Shown in pieces: positions 1 through 7,101 of a stretch of DNA of 19,331 bases. The stretch lies in NCBI GenBank assembly GCA_027296045.1, contig JAPUJS010000243.1, positions 1 to 19,331 of the forward strand, given 5' to 3'. Position numbers and translations under genes: made by a program. Source of the stretch: a bacterium. Lineage in GTDB: Bacteria > Latescibacterota > UBA2968. The notes beneath the pieces are model-generated. The model saw only the letters and a program-made list of their open reading frames with translations, was not told where the DNA came from and searched no databases. Numbering within the stretch: position 1 is the first letter of the stretch; each line of letters begins with the position of its first letter.

Positions 1-287
1 GCCAATCCCAAACCGGCCAGGAGGGCACCCAGTTTGAGGAAGGGGAAGCGTCGGCGGTCTTTGGAAGCAGGCTTTTTTTCAGAAGTTTCTTCTGGCTCTG
101 GCGGGGGTTTTGGCAGGAAGGTTTCGACCTCGCACAGGGGCGTCCAGTTTCTCATTTCCTTCTGCCAGATCAACGTGTTGCCGTTGATCCGTTGTCTGGC
201 AACCAGATATTGGATATCCTGGGTAGAATAAGGACCATCGCGTTCGTCGGCGAGGATTATATACCATTTTGGGGATTCGTCGGCCAT
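1..287 (-). CDS. GYF_2-domain membrane protein, N-terminal part (runs off left edge)
   Basis: Translating the minus strand from the ATG at 287 gives about 95 residues before the window ends. The N-terminus carries the GYF_2 (DUF4339) pattern: W8-Y9 near the start, D17-G18-P19-Y20, then a TLIW block and NWTPL near residue 50. A Pro/Glu-rich linker and a basic patch (KDRRRF) follow, and then a hydrophobic run (LGALLAGLGL) that looks like the start of a transmembrane helix. GYF_2 domains are usually N-terminal adaptors on membrane proteins of unknown function, and the cytoplasmic GYF-linker-helix layout is typical. No strong Shine-Dalgarno precedes the ATG. The gene lies downstream of a strong terminator, so it probably has its own promoter. 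The missing C-terminal part could change the functional picture. Confidence 0.8.
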   Translation of the reverse strand, partial: MADESPKWYIILADERDGPYSTQDIQYLVARQRINGNTLIWQKEMRNWTPLCEVETFLPKPPPEPEETSEKKPASKDRRRFPFLKLGALLAGLGL

Positions 288-322
288 GATAATGGCAAAT
301 ATAGGGATGATGGGGCGGATTG

Positions 323-364
323 AAAACAAAAAAGCACGGGATGCAACCCGTGCTTTTTTGTTTT
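323..364 (-). terminator. Rho-independent terminator of the HEAT-repeat gene
   Basis: Perfect inverted repeat: arm CAAAAAAGCACGGG (327-340), 6-nt loop, and complementary arm 347-360, with A/T flanks extending the pairing to about 18 bp. Read on the minus strand, the hairpin is followed by a T-rich run. It lies 17 bases after the stop of the HEAT-repeat gene and before the GYF_2 gene, so it separates these two same-strand genes. Confidence 0.9.
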
Positions 365-380
365 GGAAAAATAAGGGGAA

Positions 381-1232
381 TTATTGCAATCCTATCACGC
401 GCCCATAGACGTGGGTGGCCCGCATTCGAAGGGTGATGTTTCTGTCTTTCATGGCCTCCTGTAAGTAGGGGAGGCCGGCCCGATCGAGCACCTGGCCGAG
501 CGAGTCAATGATTTTGACTTTGACGCCCATATTTTTTTCCTGGAGATAGGCTTCTCCCAGATAGCGGGCGACCTGGCGTTCTTTTTTACCAATTTCGCCC
601 AGGGCGTCTGCCGCCGCTCTCCGGATGGTGAGGTCTCTGTCTGTGAGCAGAGATTCGTGCAGGGGCTGGATGCTGAACTGGGTGCCGATTTTGCGCAACA
701 TGCGAACGGCTTCCAGACGTACTCCCACGGTTCTGTCATCCCGCAAAGCCAGTTGGATATAGGGCACCGCAAACACGGTTCCTGCCCAACGCAGGGATTC
801 GACGACGCGTTTGCGCACCGAGGCATCTTTGTCGGTAATCCCGATGCCCAGAACTTCCAGTGCCTGTCTGCCGCCGATATCTCCCAAGCCCCTTGCGGCT
901 TCGATGCGTACGGCGGCGTCTTTTTCAATGTCATCGTCCATAGCAGGCATGAGCAACAGTGCGCCCATGGGGCTTCCGATGAGCGCGAGGGCCTGAACTG
1001 CTTTGATGCGGACTGCTGCATTTTTGTCCTGGAGTTGAAACTGGAGTGGGGTGAGTTCTTTGGGGAATTGGCCGCCGATGATGATTTTCTCGTATTTTTC
1101 TTGGGTTGCCGCGACCAGTTCGTCCAGGGACTGGGCAGAAGCCAGAGGTGCCCACAGGGCGAGGCAGACAAGCAGCAGGATGTGGCGGGGGATCGGTTTC
1201 ATCGGAATAGCCTTTTCTTTTTTTATCGGCAT
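381..1232 (-). CDS. secreted HEAT-repeat protein
   Basis: 283 aa. A second ATG at 1202 (M11) begins a cleaner signal peptide (MKPIPRHILLLVCLALW, cleavage likely after ASA), so the true start may be 1202. Purine-rich stretches of SD type precede both ATGs. After cleavage, the protein is a series of about six to seven HEAT / PBS-lyase-like helical repeats of roughly 30 residues. Each has a D-x-(A/S/T)-V-R-x-x-A core, for example DKNAAVRIKAVQALALIG, DKDASVRKRVVESLRWAG and DRDLTIRRAAADALGEIG. Such solenoids are protein-protein scaffolds; no catalytic residues are visible. The signal peptide places it in the periplasm or outside the cell. A terminator follows directly, so it is probably monocistronic. 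The partner is unknown. Confidence 0.88.
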   Translation of the reverse strand: MPIKKEKAIPMKPIPRHILLLVCLALWAPLASAQSLDELVAATQEKYEKIIIGGQFPKELTPLQFQLQDKNAAVRIKAVQALALIGSPMGALLLMPAMDDDIEKDAAVRIEAARGLGDIGGRQALEVLGIGITDKDASVRKRVVESLRWAGTVFAVPYIQLALRDDRTVGVRLEAVRMLRKIGTQFSIQPLHESLLTDRDLTIRRAAADALGEIGKKERQVARYLGEAYLQEKNMGVKVKIIDSLGQVLDRAGLPYLQEAMKDRNITLRMRATHVYGRVIGLQ

Positions 1233-1362
1233 CGGGGAGCTTCCCTACAGTTGTGTCGGGAATCTTCCAAACCAATGCGGGCAAGATGTGTGGGAATGCG
1301 TTATCTTGTAGCGGTGTTAGGTGGGCCCATAGATCCGTTGTATGTTCTCTTTGGAGAAAAGC

Positions 1363-1512
1363 ATGCCATTTCCCCCTTTTGAAGCGCTTCCGGTGTGGTT
1401 GCAGGTTGTTTTGGTCCTTTCCTCCGTGTTTGTCCTGGTGATCGGGGGAAGTGTGTTCTGGCGGATGGTACAATCGGTCTTGGGACGTGGGCCCAAAAGG
1501 CCGGAACCCTAA
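1363..1512 (+). CDS. 49-aa single-pass membrane protein (small ORF)
   Basis: ATG at 1363 with TTTGGAG about 8 nt upstream gives 49 residues. A short N-terminus (MPFPPFEALPVWLQ) is followed by one strong hydrophobic helix, about residues 14-34 (VVLVLSSVFVLVIGG), and a basic C-terminal tail ending PKRPEP. The layout, a single helix with a positive cytoplasmic tail, is that of a small bitopic membrane protein. I recognise no family. It is divergent from the secreted HEAT-repeat gene, and its stop codon overlaps the stop of the convergent 86-aa gene (TAA 1510-1512 versus TAG 1511-1509). Support comes from the RBS, the clear transmembrane pattern and the tight packing; length alone would not be evidence. 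Confidence 0.6.
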   Translation: MPFPPFEALPVWLQVVLVLSSVFVLVIGGSVFWRMVQSVLGRGPKRPEP

Positions 1513-1769
1513 GATGAGCCCAGTTCTTTTTGGGCATAGTTCAGGGCCATCAGTTCCAGGGCGTTCATCAGATAGACGTCGCGGACCTCATTGTCGAGGG
1601 CCTGGGCCATTTGCTGGGCAAGTGTGGGGATTTCGGCTTCTACTTCGGGTTTCATAGCAGGCCTATCGTTCAGGTTGCCGTGTTTTTGTCGGTAGCTGGC
1701 CAGGGCTGCTTTGAAGATGGCCATGGCCAATTTTCGGGGATCTCCGTCGAGTTGGATCTCGTCTGCCAT
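1509..1769 (-). CDS. 86-aa conserved-looking hypothetical protein, last gene of the rimO-folA-thyA operon
   Basis: I chose the ATG at 1769 because GAGGGAA lies immediately upstream (about 4 nt spacing). The frame is open further upstream to 1910, but that would run into thyA. The product is acidic and mostly helical: MADEIQLDGDPRKLAMAIFK, then a charged linker, then a helix with repeated small and hydrophobic residues (LAQQMAQALDNEVRDVYLMN). There is no signal peptide, transmembrane segment, Cys pair or known motif. The gene starts 16 nt after the thyA stop, so it is almost certainly cotranscribed with thyA. Its stop overlaps that of the 49-aa gene by convergent transcription. No function is assigned; cotranscription alone does not make it a folate protein. 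Confidence 0.75.
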   Translation of the reverse strand: MADEIQLDGDPRKLAMAIFKAALASYRQKHGNLNDRPAMKPEVEAEIPTLAQQMAQALDNEVRDVYLMNALELMALNYAQKELGSS

Positions 1770-1785
1770 CGGTTCCCTCATTGGT

Positions 1786-2625
1786 TCAGACGGCCATGGT
1801 GGCCTGGATGGTGGGATGGTGTTGATACTGGACCAGCTCGAAGTCGTCCATTTCAAAGTCGTCGATGGTTTGCTGGTTCCGGTCTCGGATTTGGAGCTCG
1901 GGCAGGGCATAGGGGGTTCTGGAGAGTTGCTCTTCTACGGCGTCGATGTGGTTGAGGTAGATGTGGGCATCGCCCAGAACATGGATGAACTCGTGGGGGA
2001 CCAGGTCGGTAATTTTGGCAACCATGTGAAGCAGCGTGGAATAGGAGGCGATGTTTAAGGGCACGCCGAGGAACATGTCGCAGGAGCGCTGATACATTTG
2101 AAGGGAGACTTTGTCTTCTGCTACATAGAATTGAAAGAAGGAGTGGCAAGGGGGCAGGGCAACCTCCTGGGGGCCGATTTCAGCGGCATTCCAGGCATTG
2201 ACCAGGATGCGTCTGGATTCGGGATTGTTTTGAATGAGATCGATGGCGTCCTGGAGCTGGTCCACGGTGGTGCCGTCGGCACCCTGCCAGTGGCGCCACT
2301 GAACGCCGTAGATGCGGCCCATTGAACCGTCGTTTTCGGACAGGCCCTGGCGCTGGAGGTAGTCTTGGTAATTGCCGTCCCAGAGGCGGTTGCTTTTGAG
2401 ATGGGCTTTGAGGTCGTTCATGTTGTCGGATCCAGAGATGAACCAGAGGAGTTCGGAGAGCAGGGATTTCCAGACCAGGCGTTTGGTAGTCACGGCAGGG
2501 AAGCCGTCGGCCATTTTGTAGCAGGCCTGGAGGCCAAAGCAGGAGAGGGTGCCGACACCGGTGCGGTCCATTTTCTGGATGCCGTTTTTGAGAACGTAGC
2601 GGAGTTGGTCGAGGTAGGCTTGCAT
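1786..2625 (-). CDS. thyA: thymidylate synthase
   Basis: 279 aa, within the usual 264-316 range. The enzyme methylates dUMP to dTMP using 5,10-methylene-tetrahydrofolate and releases dihydrofolate, in the cytoplasm. Visible signatures are the dUMP phosphate-binding RTG at R21, the nucleophile Cys160 in ALPPCHSFFQFYV, QRSCD at 179-183, SRRI near 137-140, the GVPLNIASY block at 187-195, and the canonical C-terminus (YxxHPTIxxxMAV). The ATG at 2625 has AGGGAAG upstream. It sits 98 nt downstream of folA, which recycles the dihydrofolate ThyA makes, so folA-thyA pairing is functionally natural. All key residues are intact. Expression is probably driven by the promoter upstream of rimO, with an internal promoter possible in the 98-nt gap. 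Confidence 0.98.
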   Translation of the reverse strand: MQAYLDQLRYVLKNGIQKMDRTGVGTLSCFGLQACYKMADGFPAVTTKRLVWKSLLSELLWFISGSDNMNDLKAHLKSNRLWDGNYQDYLQRQGLSENDGSMGRIYGVQWRHWQGADGTTVDQLQDAIDLIQNNPESRRILVNAWNAAEIGPQEVALPPCHSFFQFYVAEDKVSLQMYQRSCDMFLGVPLNIASYSTLLHMVAKITDLVPHEFIHVLGDAHIYLNHIDAVEEQLSRTPYALPELQIRDRNQQTIDDFEMDDFELVQYQHHPTIQATMAV

Positions 2626-2723
2626 GAGTCTTCCCTAGGATCGGCGTCTGAGTGGATCAAACGCCTTGTGCAATCGGGTCTTTGGGGTGTGGGGGAGTGT
2701 GACGAATTTTGGAGCCGGATGGA

Positions 2724-3200
2724 TCAAGCGGTTTTGTTTTTGCGTTTGTAGGCGACGAAGGTGAATTCGGGGTGGTCTTCCGTTTTTGTGATGTCCCAAT
2801 CGGATTCGTTGAAGTCGGGGAAGTAGGAGTCGCCGTCGTAGTCCTCTTTAATGTAGGACAGATATAAGGCCTGCGCAAGGGGAAGGGCCTGGCGGTAGAT
2901 CTCGCTTCCGCCTGCGATGAAGGTTTTTTTGCCATAAGTCCGCGCTTTTTCAACGGCTTCTTCCAGAGATCGGCAAACGTCAATATCCCCTCTCGGGGCC
3001 ATCGACCGGCTGACAACAATGGTTTTGCGCCTGGGCAGCGGGGTGCCGCCTCCGATGGATTCGAAGGTTTTTCGACCCATCACAAGGGTTTGGCCCGCGG
3101 TTGTTTTGAAGAAGTGAGCCGATTCTGCTTTGATATGCCAGGGCATGGCGTTGTTCTTGCCAATGATCCGGTCTTTTGTCATTGCGGCAATTAAGATCAT
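2724..3200 (-). CDS. folA: dihydrofolate reductase
   Basis: 158 aa, typical for chromosomal DHFR. It reduces dihydrofolate to tetrahydrofolate with NADPH in the cytoplasm. Motifs in order are MILIAAMTKDRIIGKNNAMP with P20-W21, the active-site acid at E26 (Glu rather than the Asp of E. coli DHFR; Glu also occurs in vertebrate enzymes), MGRKTFESIG (41-50), the NADPH-binding GGSEIY (97-102) and DGDSYFP (122-128). The start codon overlaps the rimO stop by 4 nt (ATGA), so translation is probably coupled to rimO. The residue after the acid is Ser (AES-AHFF) where many homologues have Leu, a small departure in the folate/antifolate pocket. Confidence 0.97.
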   Translation of the reverse strand: MILIAAMTKDRIIGKNNAMPWHIKAESAHFFKTTAGQTLVMGRKTFESIGGGTPLPRRKTIVVSRSMAPRGDIDVCRSLEEAVEKARTYGKKTFIAGGSEIYRQALPLAQALYLSYIKEDYDGDSYFPDFNESDWDITKTEDHPEFTFVAYKRKNKTA

Positions 3201-4546
3201 GGCAAACCCTTTGAGGGTGGGGCAATATCGATCAGAGCAGGGGTAGATACGACCTGGCCGATGAGATCGTATTCAAGGGCATCTGTGATGTTGACTTCAC
3301 AGAATTCGCCGATGGTTGCAGGGCCAGAGACCAGGACGCCGCCGTCGATTTCGGGGGCGTCCATGCGGGTGCGACCGATGTAGTCGTAGGCAGGGTCGGG
3401 GGAGGTGTCGTCGATGAGGACGCGGAAGGTTTTGCCGATATGTGTTGCGTTCAGCTCGGCAGAGATATGCCCCTGGAGGGCCATCAACTGGTTCAGGCGT
3501 TCACGTTTGACCTCTTCGGGCACATCGTCTTTTAGGTTTCCTGCGGCAGTGCCTTCTTCGTGGGAATAGGTGAAGCCGACCAGGCGGTTGAATTGGATCT
3601 CGTCGATGAAATCCACCAGTTCCTGAAAATGAGGTTCCTGTTCACCGGGAAATCCGGTGATGACAGAAGACCGGATGGTGAGGTGGGGAATCCGGTCGCG
3701 AAGTTTTTGAATGAGGGTACGGATGCCCGATTGTGTAGTGCCCCGATTCATGGTTTTGAGGATGGGATTGGAGGCGTGTTGGATGGGCATATCTACGTAG
3801 GAACAGAGCTTTTCTTCGGTTGCAAGCAAATCGATCAGGTCGTCCCGCCATCCGGTGGGATAGGCATAGTGCAGTCGGAGCCAGTGCAGGTCCTGAATGG
3901 CCACCAGTTCCCGGATCAGGTCTACAAGGCGGGGCTTGCCATAGCGGTCGGCCCCATAGCGCATGGTGTCTTGGGCAATGAGGGCGATTTCTTTCACCCC
4001 CCCCCCGACCATTCGATAGGCTTCGGCGACCAGGCGGTCCAGGTCTTCGCTTTGGTTGGCACCTCGAAAGGTGGGAATGGCACAAAACGCACAGGTGCGG
4101 TCGCAGCCGTCGGAAATGCGCAGATAGGCCCAGTGTTGGGGGGTGAGCAGGTGACGGGCGTTGGTGTCTCGAAGCACTTCGAGGCGCGTTTTGCCCAGCA
4201 GGCGGTCGCAATGGGAAACGATATCCCGTTCGTCGGCAATGCCGACAATGAGGTCTGCCTCGGTGAGTTCGGCCTCCAACTCGGATCGGTAGCGTTCTGC
4301 CAGGCAACCGGTGACAATGACGCCTTTGCAAGGGCCCGTTGTTTTGTATTCGGCGGCTTCGAGGGCGGTCGCAATCGATTCTTCTTTGGCAGGTTCGATA
4401 AACCCACAGGTATTGACGATGATGACGTCGGCCTCTTCGGGGGTGTCGGAAAGGGCATAGCCATTGAGTTCTAGAAGCCGGTGCATCCGTTCGGAATCGA
4501 CGGTATTTTTGGGACACCCGAGGGTGATGAGGTTGACGGTGGACAT
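3197..4546 (-). CDS. rimO: ribosomal protein S12 methylthiotransferase (radical SAM)
   Basis: 449 aa, the family's usual length. RimO adds a methylthio group to the conserved Asp of ribosomal protein S12 using two 4Fe-4S clusters and SAM. The N-terminal UPF0004 domain begins MSTVNLITLGCPKNTVDSER with cluster cysteines at C11, C47 (VNTCGF) and C81 (TGCLAERY). The radical SAM motif is SDGCDRTCAFCAIP (C148, C152, C155). A TRAM-like C-terminal domain follows from about residue 375. The sequence resembles RimO more than the tRNA enzyme MiaB, notably at GCPKNTVDSE and in the AIPTFRG block. It is first in the rimO-folA-thyA operon, about 110 nt from a good promoter. A run of ten G on the coding strand encodes Gly-Gly-Gly near residue 180. 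Confidence 0.96.
   Translation of the reverse strand: MSTVNLITLGCPKNTVDSERMHRLLELNGYALSDTPEEADVIIVNTCGFIEPAKEESIATALEAAEYKTTGPCKGVIVTGCLAERYRSELEAELTEADLIVGIADERDIVSHCDRLLGKTRLEVLRDTNARHLLTPQHWAYLRISDGCDRTCAFCAIPTFRGANQSEDLDRLVAEAYRMVGGGVKEIALIAQDTMRYGADRYGKPRLVDLIRELVAIQDLHWLRLHYAYPTGWRDDLIDLLATEEKLCSYVDMPIQHASNPILKTMNRGTTQSGIRTLIQKLRDRIPHLTIRSSVITGFPGEQEPHFQELVDFIDEIQFNRLVGFTYSHEEGTAAGNLKDDVPEEVKRERLNQLMALQGHISAELNATHIGKTFRVLIDDTSPDPAYDYIGRTRMDAPEIDGGVLVSGPATIGEFCEVNITDALEYDLIGQVVSTPALIDIAPPSKGLP
3997..4006 (-). repeat. G10 homopolymer inside rimO
   Basis: Ten consecutive C on the plus strand (G10 in the rimO mRNA), encoding the end of a Val codon context and three Gly (MVGGGVKE). The reading frame is continuous on both sides, so the tract length as given is in frame. 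Tracts of this length are prone to polymerase slippage; this could equally be an assembly-sensitive spot. Confidence 0.9.
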
Positions 4547-4661
4547 GAATTTTAAGGTGGCACCCTGAAGGGCGCGTTCCTAATGGAATGATGTGTAACA
4601 GGATGGATGAGACAACCCTATGTTTACGCTTGCCTTCACCTAGAATTGCTGGACTTAAAAA

Positions 4662-4690
4662 ATAATCGGATAAGAGGTCCCTTTTGTCAA
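4662..4690 (-). promoter_or_regulatory. sigma70-type promoter for rimO-folA-thyA
   Basis: Minus strand: perfect -35 TTGACA (4690-4685), 17-nt spacer, -10 GATTAT (4667-4662; four of six matches to TATAAT). Transcription would start near 4655, giving a leader of about 110 nt before rimO. It lies in the 251-bp gap between divergent rimO and the folC fusion. No convincing plus-strand promoter for the fusion was found, only a weak TTTAAT at 4770-4775. Confidence 0.7.
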
Positions 4691-4797
4691 GCACGAAGAT
4701 GGGTTGGGAAACCGGCTTTACAAGGGCGAGAGATTTGTGTTTATTTTTCAATGTCTGTTGGCGGTTCGGTTTAATTCCTTGAAAGTGTTGGGAAGCG

Positions 4798-6972
4798 ATG
4801 AACTATTTTCGGAGCAATCGATTTCTGGATACCCTTTGCGACTGGGAAACCGGCGATCGCCCGGATGGCCCTTTGGAAAACTATTTGCCCAGGATGCGGG
4901 CCTTGTTAGACCGGTTGGGCAACCCGCAGACGCAGTTTACATCGGTGATTGTGAGTGGGACCAATGGGAAGGGGACGGTGAGCAGTTTGCTTGCAGATTT
5001 GATTCGGGCCTCCGGACACCGTGTGGGGCTTTATAGCTCGCCGCATTTGCACACGATTCGGGAGCGTATTCAGGTGGATGGAGAGATCGTGAAAAAAAAC
5101 CTCTGGTCGGAAGGGGTGACGTTTCTCTATGAAAAGGGCCTGGATTTTGATCGGGAAGGCCTGGGTGCATTCAGTAAATTTGAGGCGATTACCGCACTGG
5201 CTGCCCATCTGTTTGCCCGTGAGGGGGTGGCCTACGGTATTTTTGAGGTGGGGCTTGGGGGGCGCTTTGATGCGACCAATGCCTGGGATTCGGATCTGGC
5301 GATTTTGACCAGAATTCAGTTGGATCATACCGATATTCTGGGCAATTCTCTGGAGGCGATTGCGGCAGATAAGGTTCATATTGCCCGATCCGGGCGGGCC
5401 TTGTTGACCACAGACGAACAGGCACCTGAGGTGTTGGCGTTTTTGGAAAGGGAATGCGAGAGGCGAGATATCTCTTTCTGTTTGGTGGGAGATACGTGTG
5501 CGGAAGACGCATGGCCAGGTCGTATTTTTGATCTTGCAATGGGGGATCGATCCGCAACATTTGTTCAGAATGCGCGTCTGGCCCTTTTTGCCGGACACCA
5601 ACTATTGGGAAAGGAACTGACATACGATCTGGCACAAGATGTGTTGAAAACACATCATTGGCCGGGTCGTTTTGAGGTCATCGATCCGACACCTCCCCTG
5701 GTGCTGGATGGGGCGCATAACCCCGGGGCAGCTCAAGCGCTAGCTACAGAACTTGGCAAGATGGCCGAAGGGTGGACGTTTGTTGTGGGGGTGAACGAGG
5801 GTCATGATGCGGCAGGAATTTTGGAGGCGATTGCACCGCTGGCTCGGGAAATGATCTTGACCCGTTCGAGCCACCCTCGGGCTTTGCCGGTTGAGGCTTT
5901 GATGAAAGCCGTTCCGGACACTGTTTCGGTGCGGTGTGAGGCCAATAGTTTGTCCTTTTTGAAAGCTACTTTGCCCAATAGAAAGGAAGGGAAACCGATT
6001 TGTGTGATGGGATCGCTTTACCTGGTTGCCCAGGCCCGTGAGGTTCTGGATTTGCCGCTGGAACGAGATGGGTTTAGCGAAGATGTGTTCCTGGAAAGCC
6101 TGGCGTGTTTGAAAGCCGCCTGCCAAAATCTGGGGGTGGACGTAAGGCCGGTTTCGGCAGATGGCAATGTGGTGCGGTTGATGCAGGGAATAAGGCCGGT
6201 TCATTTTTTGCGAAATCGACACCCCTTTAATGACTATGTTGCCGGGCATCTTGCAGGGGATAAAAGCTACCAATACGAACTGTTCCGTCAGGCAGGCCTG
6301 CCGGTGCCCTATACGCTGAGTGTGTTCAACCCGCTGGCTATTTCCCGGTTTGACCGGTATCAGACCCATTCTTCTGTTGAGGCGATTGTCGAAGATGTGG
6401 AGCGCCAGTTTACCTATCCGGTGGTGATCAAACGCAATCAGTCGTCGATGGCACAGGGGGTGTATCTGGAAACCGACCGGGCGGGTTTGCTTTCTCGGTT
6501 GCAGGAATTGTGCGAAAGCAGCGGCCTGCTTTACAATGTGTTTTTGATTCAGACCTTTGTAGAAGGACCGGAATATCGAATTGTAGCCAGTGGGGATCGG
6601 CTGTTGTTGGCCTATGAAAAGGTGGTTGATTGGGATGGGGTCGTAGAGGATTTGAACCCGTTGCATCAGGCAGGTGGCAAAGCTATTCGGGTGACCCATC
6701 CAGAATTGCTTCAGGCCATGGCAGATCTTCCCCGGGAGATTCACCAGGTCCTGAATCTGGGGTTTTATGCGGTGGATGCGATCCGGTCTAAGGAAGGGTT
6801 TCAGATTCTGGAGATTAATGCCAATCCCATCTGCCATTTCTACAATGCCGACAACGGGCGGGAAGACTTTGTCCGGATTTATGAATATTTGATCCGAAAA
6901 TACATCCTGGATGTGCCCCTTTCCGAATCCGATTTATTTGAAAAAATATCGGCAGTGGATGCAAAAGCGTAG
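4798..6972 (+). CDS. folC: FolC-type folylpolyglutamate/dihydrofolate synthase fused to a C-terminal ATP-grasp ligase
   Basis: 724 aa, against about 420-440 for ordinary FolC. Residues 1-~420 are a Mur-ligase-fold FolC: P-loop GTNGKGT (54-60), SSPHL (80-84), EVGLGGRFDATN (150-161), LDHTDILG (175-182), a candidate carbamylated Lys in ADKV (K192) and LDGAHNPGAA (303-312). Residues ~430-705 are an ATP-grasp domain. It has a pre-ATP-grasp segment ending AGDKSYQYELFRQAGLPVPY, the ATP-binding Lys in VVIKRNQSS (about K545), QTFVEGPEYRIVASG (585-599), and the metal-ligand block ILEINANP (670-677, E672 and N674). FolC adds glutamate to dihydropteroate or folates through gamma-linkages. The ATP-grasp half resembles the RimK/GshF/cyanophycin-synthetase type, which makes amide bonds to amino-acid carboxylates. 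Domain order is the reverse of cyanophycin synthetase. The start at 4798 has GGGAAG upstream. It is divergent from the rimO-folA-thyA operon. Confidence 0.9.
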   Translation: MNYFRSNRFLDTLCDWETGDRPDGPLENYLPRMRALLDRLGNPQTQFTSVIVSGTNGKGTVSSLLADLIRASGHRVGLYSSPHLHTIRERIQVDGEIVKKNLWSEGVTFLYEKGLDFDREGLGAFSKFEAITALAAHLFAREGVAYGIFEVGLGGRFDATNAWDSDLAILTRIQLDHTDILGNSLEAIAADKVHIARSGRALLTTDEQAPEVLAFLERECERRDISFCLVGDTCAEDAWPGRIFDLAMGDRSATFVQNARLALFAGHQLLGKELTYDLAQDVLKTHHWPGRFEVIDPTPPLVLDGAHNPGAAQALATELGKMAEGWTFVVGVNEGHDAAGILEAIAPLAREMILTRSSHPRALPVEALMKAVPDTVSVRCEANSLSFLKATLPNRKEGKPICVMGSLYLVAQAREVLDLPLERDGFSEDVFLESLACLKAACQNLGVDVRPVSADGNVVRLMQGIRPVHFLRNRHPFNDYVAGHLAGDKSYQYELFRQAGLPVPYTLSVFNPLAISRFDRYQTHSSVEAIVEDVERQFTYPVVIKRNQSSMAQGVYLETDRAGLLSRLQELCESSGLLYNVFLIQTFVEGPEYRIVASGDRLLLAYEKVVDWDGVVEDLNPLHQAGGKAIRVTHPELLQAMADLPREIHQVLNLGFYAVDAIRSKEGFQILEINANPICHFYNADNGREDFVRIYEYLIRKYILDVPLSESDLFEKISAVDAKA

Positions 6973-6999
6973 TAGAACGAGCTGGTTTTTTGCCGATAG
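6973..6999 (+). promoter_or_regulatory. candidate sigma28 (FliA-type) promoter upstream of the OmpA pair
   Basis: TAGA (6973-6976), 15-nt spacer, GCCGATAG (6992-6999), compared with the sigma28 consensus TAAA-N15-GCCGATAA: 10 of 12 positions match with exact spacing. It begins directly after the fusion gene's stop codon and would give a leader of about 95 nt. GCCGATA also occurs by chance in coding DNA of this window, so the call rests on position plus the -35. Confidence 0.4.
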
Positions 7000-7026
7000 T
7001 ATGACTATAAAGGCCTGTTATTCAGG

Positions 7027-7055
7027 TTGATTTTGGATGCTAATCAGGCTATATT
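7027..7055 (+). promoter_or_regulatory. sigma70-type promoter for the OmpA-domain pair
   Basis: TTGATT (7027-7032), 17-nt spacer, TATATT (7050-7055). Four of six and five of six consensus matches with ideal spacing. Transcription would begin near 7062, about 40 nt before the ATG at 7102. The TTG at 7027 that opens the reading frame is therefore promoter sequence, which supports the later start. Confidence 0.6.
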
Positions 7056-7088
7056 CAAAAATAATAATCATATAGAGTCGGGGTTATT

Positions 7089-7094
7089 GAGGAG
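7089..7094 (+). promoter_or_regulatory. Shine-Dalgarno fixing the start of the first OmpA paralogue
   Basis: GAGGAG seven bases before the ATG at 7102. It selects this start, which opens a proper signal peptide, over the open frame extending back to 7027. Confidence 0.85.
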
Positions 7095-7101
7095 ACGAAT
7101 T

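Noticed and set aside
1770..1910. N-terminal extension of the 86-aa gene into thyA
   Set aside because: Ser/Pro-rich shadow of thyA; a strong SD precedes the ATG at 1769.
4684..4722. Plus-strand promoter for the folC fusion (TTGTCA)
   Set aside because: No acceptable -10 at 16-18 nt; the same bases form the minus-strand TTGACA of rimO.
5740..6837. 365-aa minus-strand open frame opposite the folC fusion
   Set aside because: Antisense shadow without recognisable motifs; the plus strand is clearly coding.
7027..7101. Earlier start for the first OmpA paralogue
   Set aside because: The TTG at 7027 lies in a -35 element; GAGGAG and the signal peptide point to the ATG at 7102.
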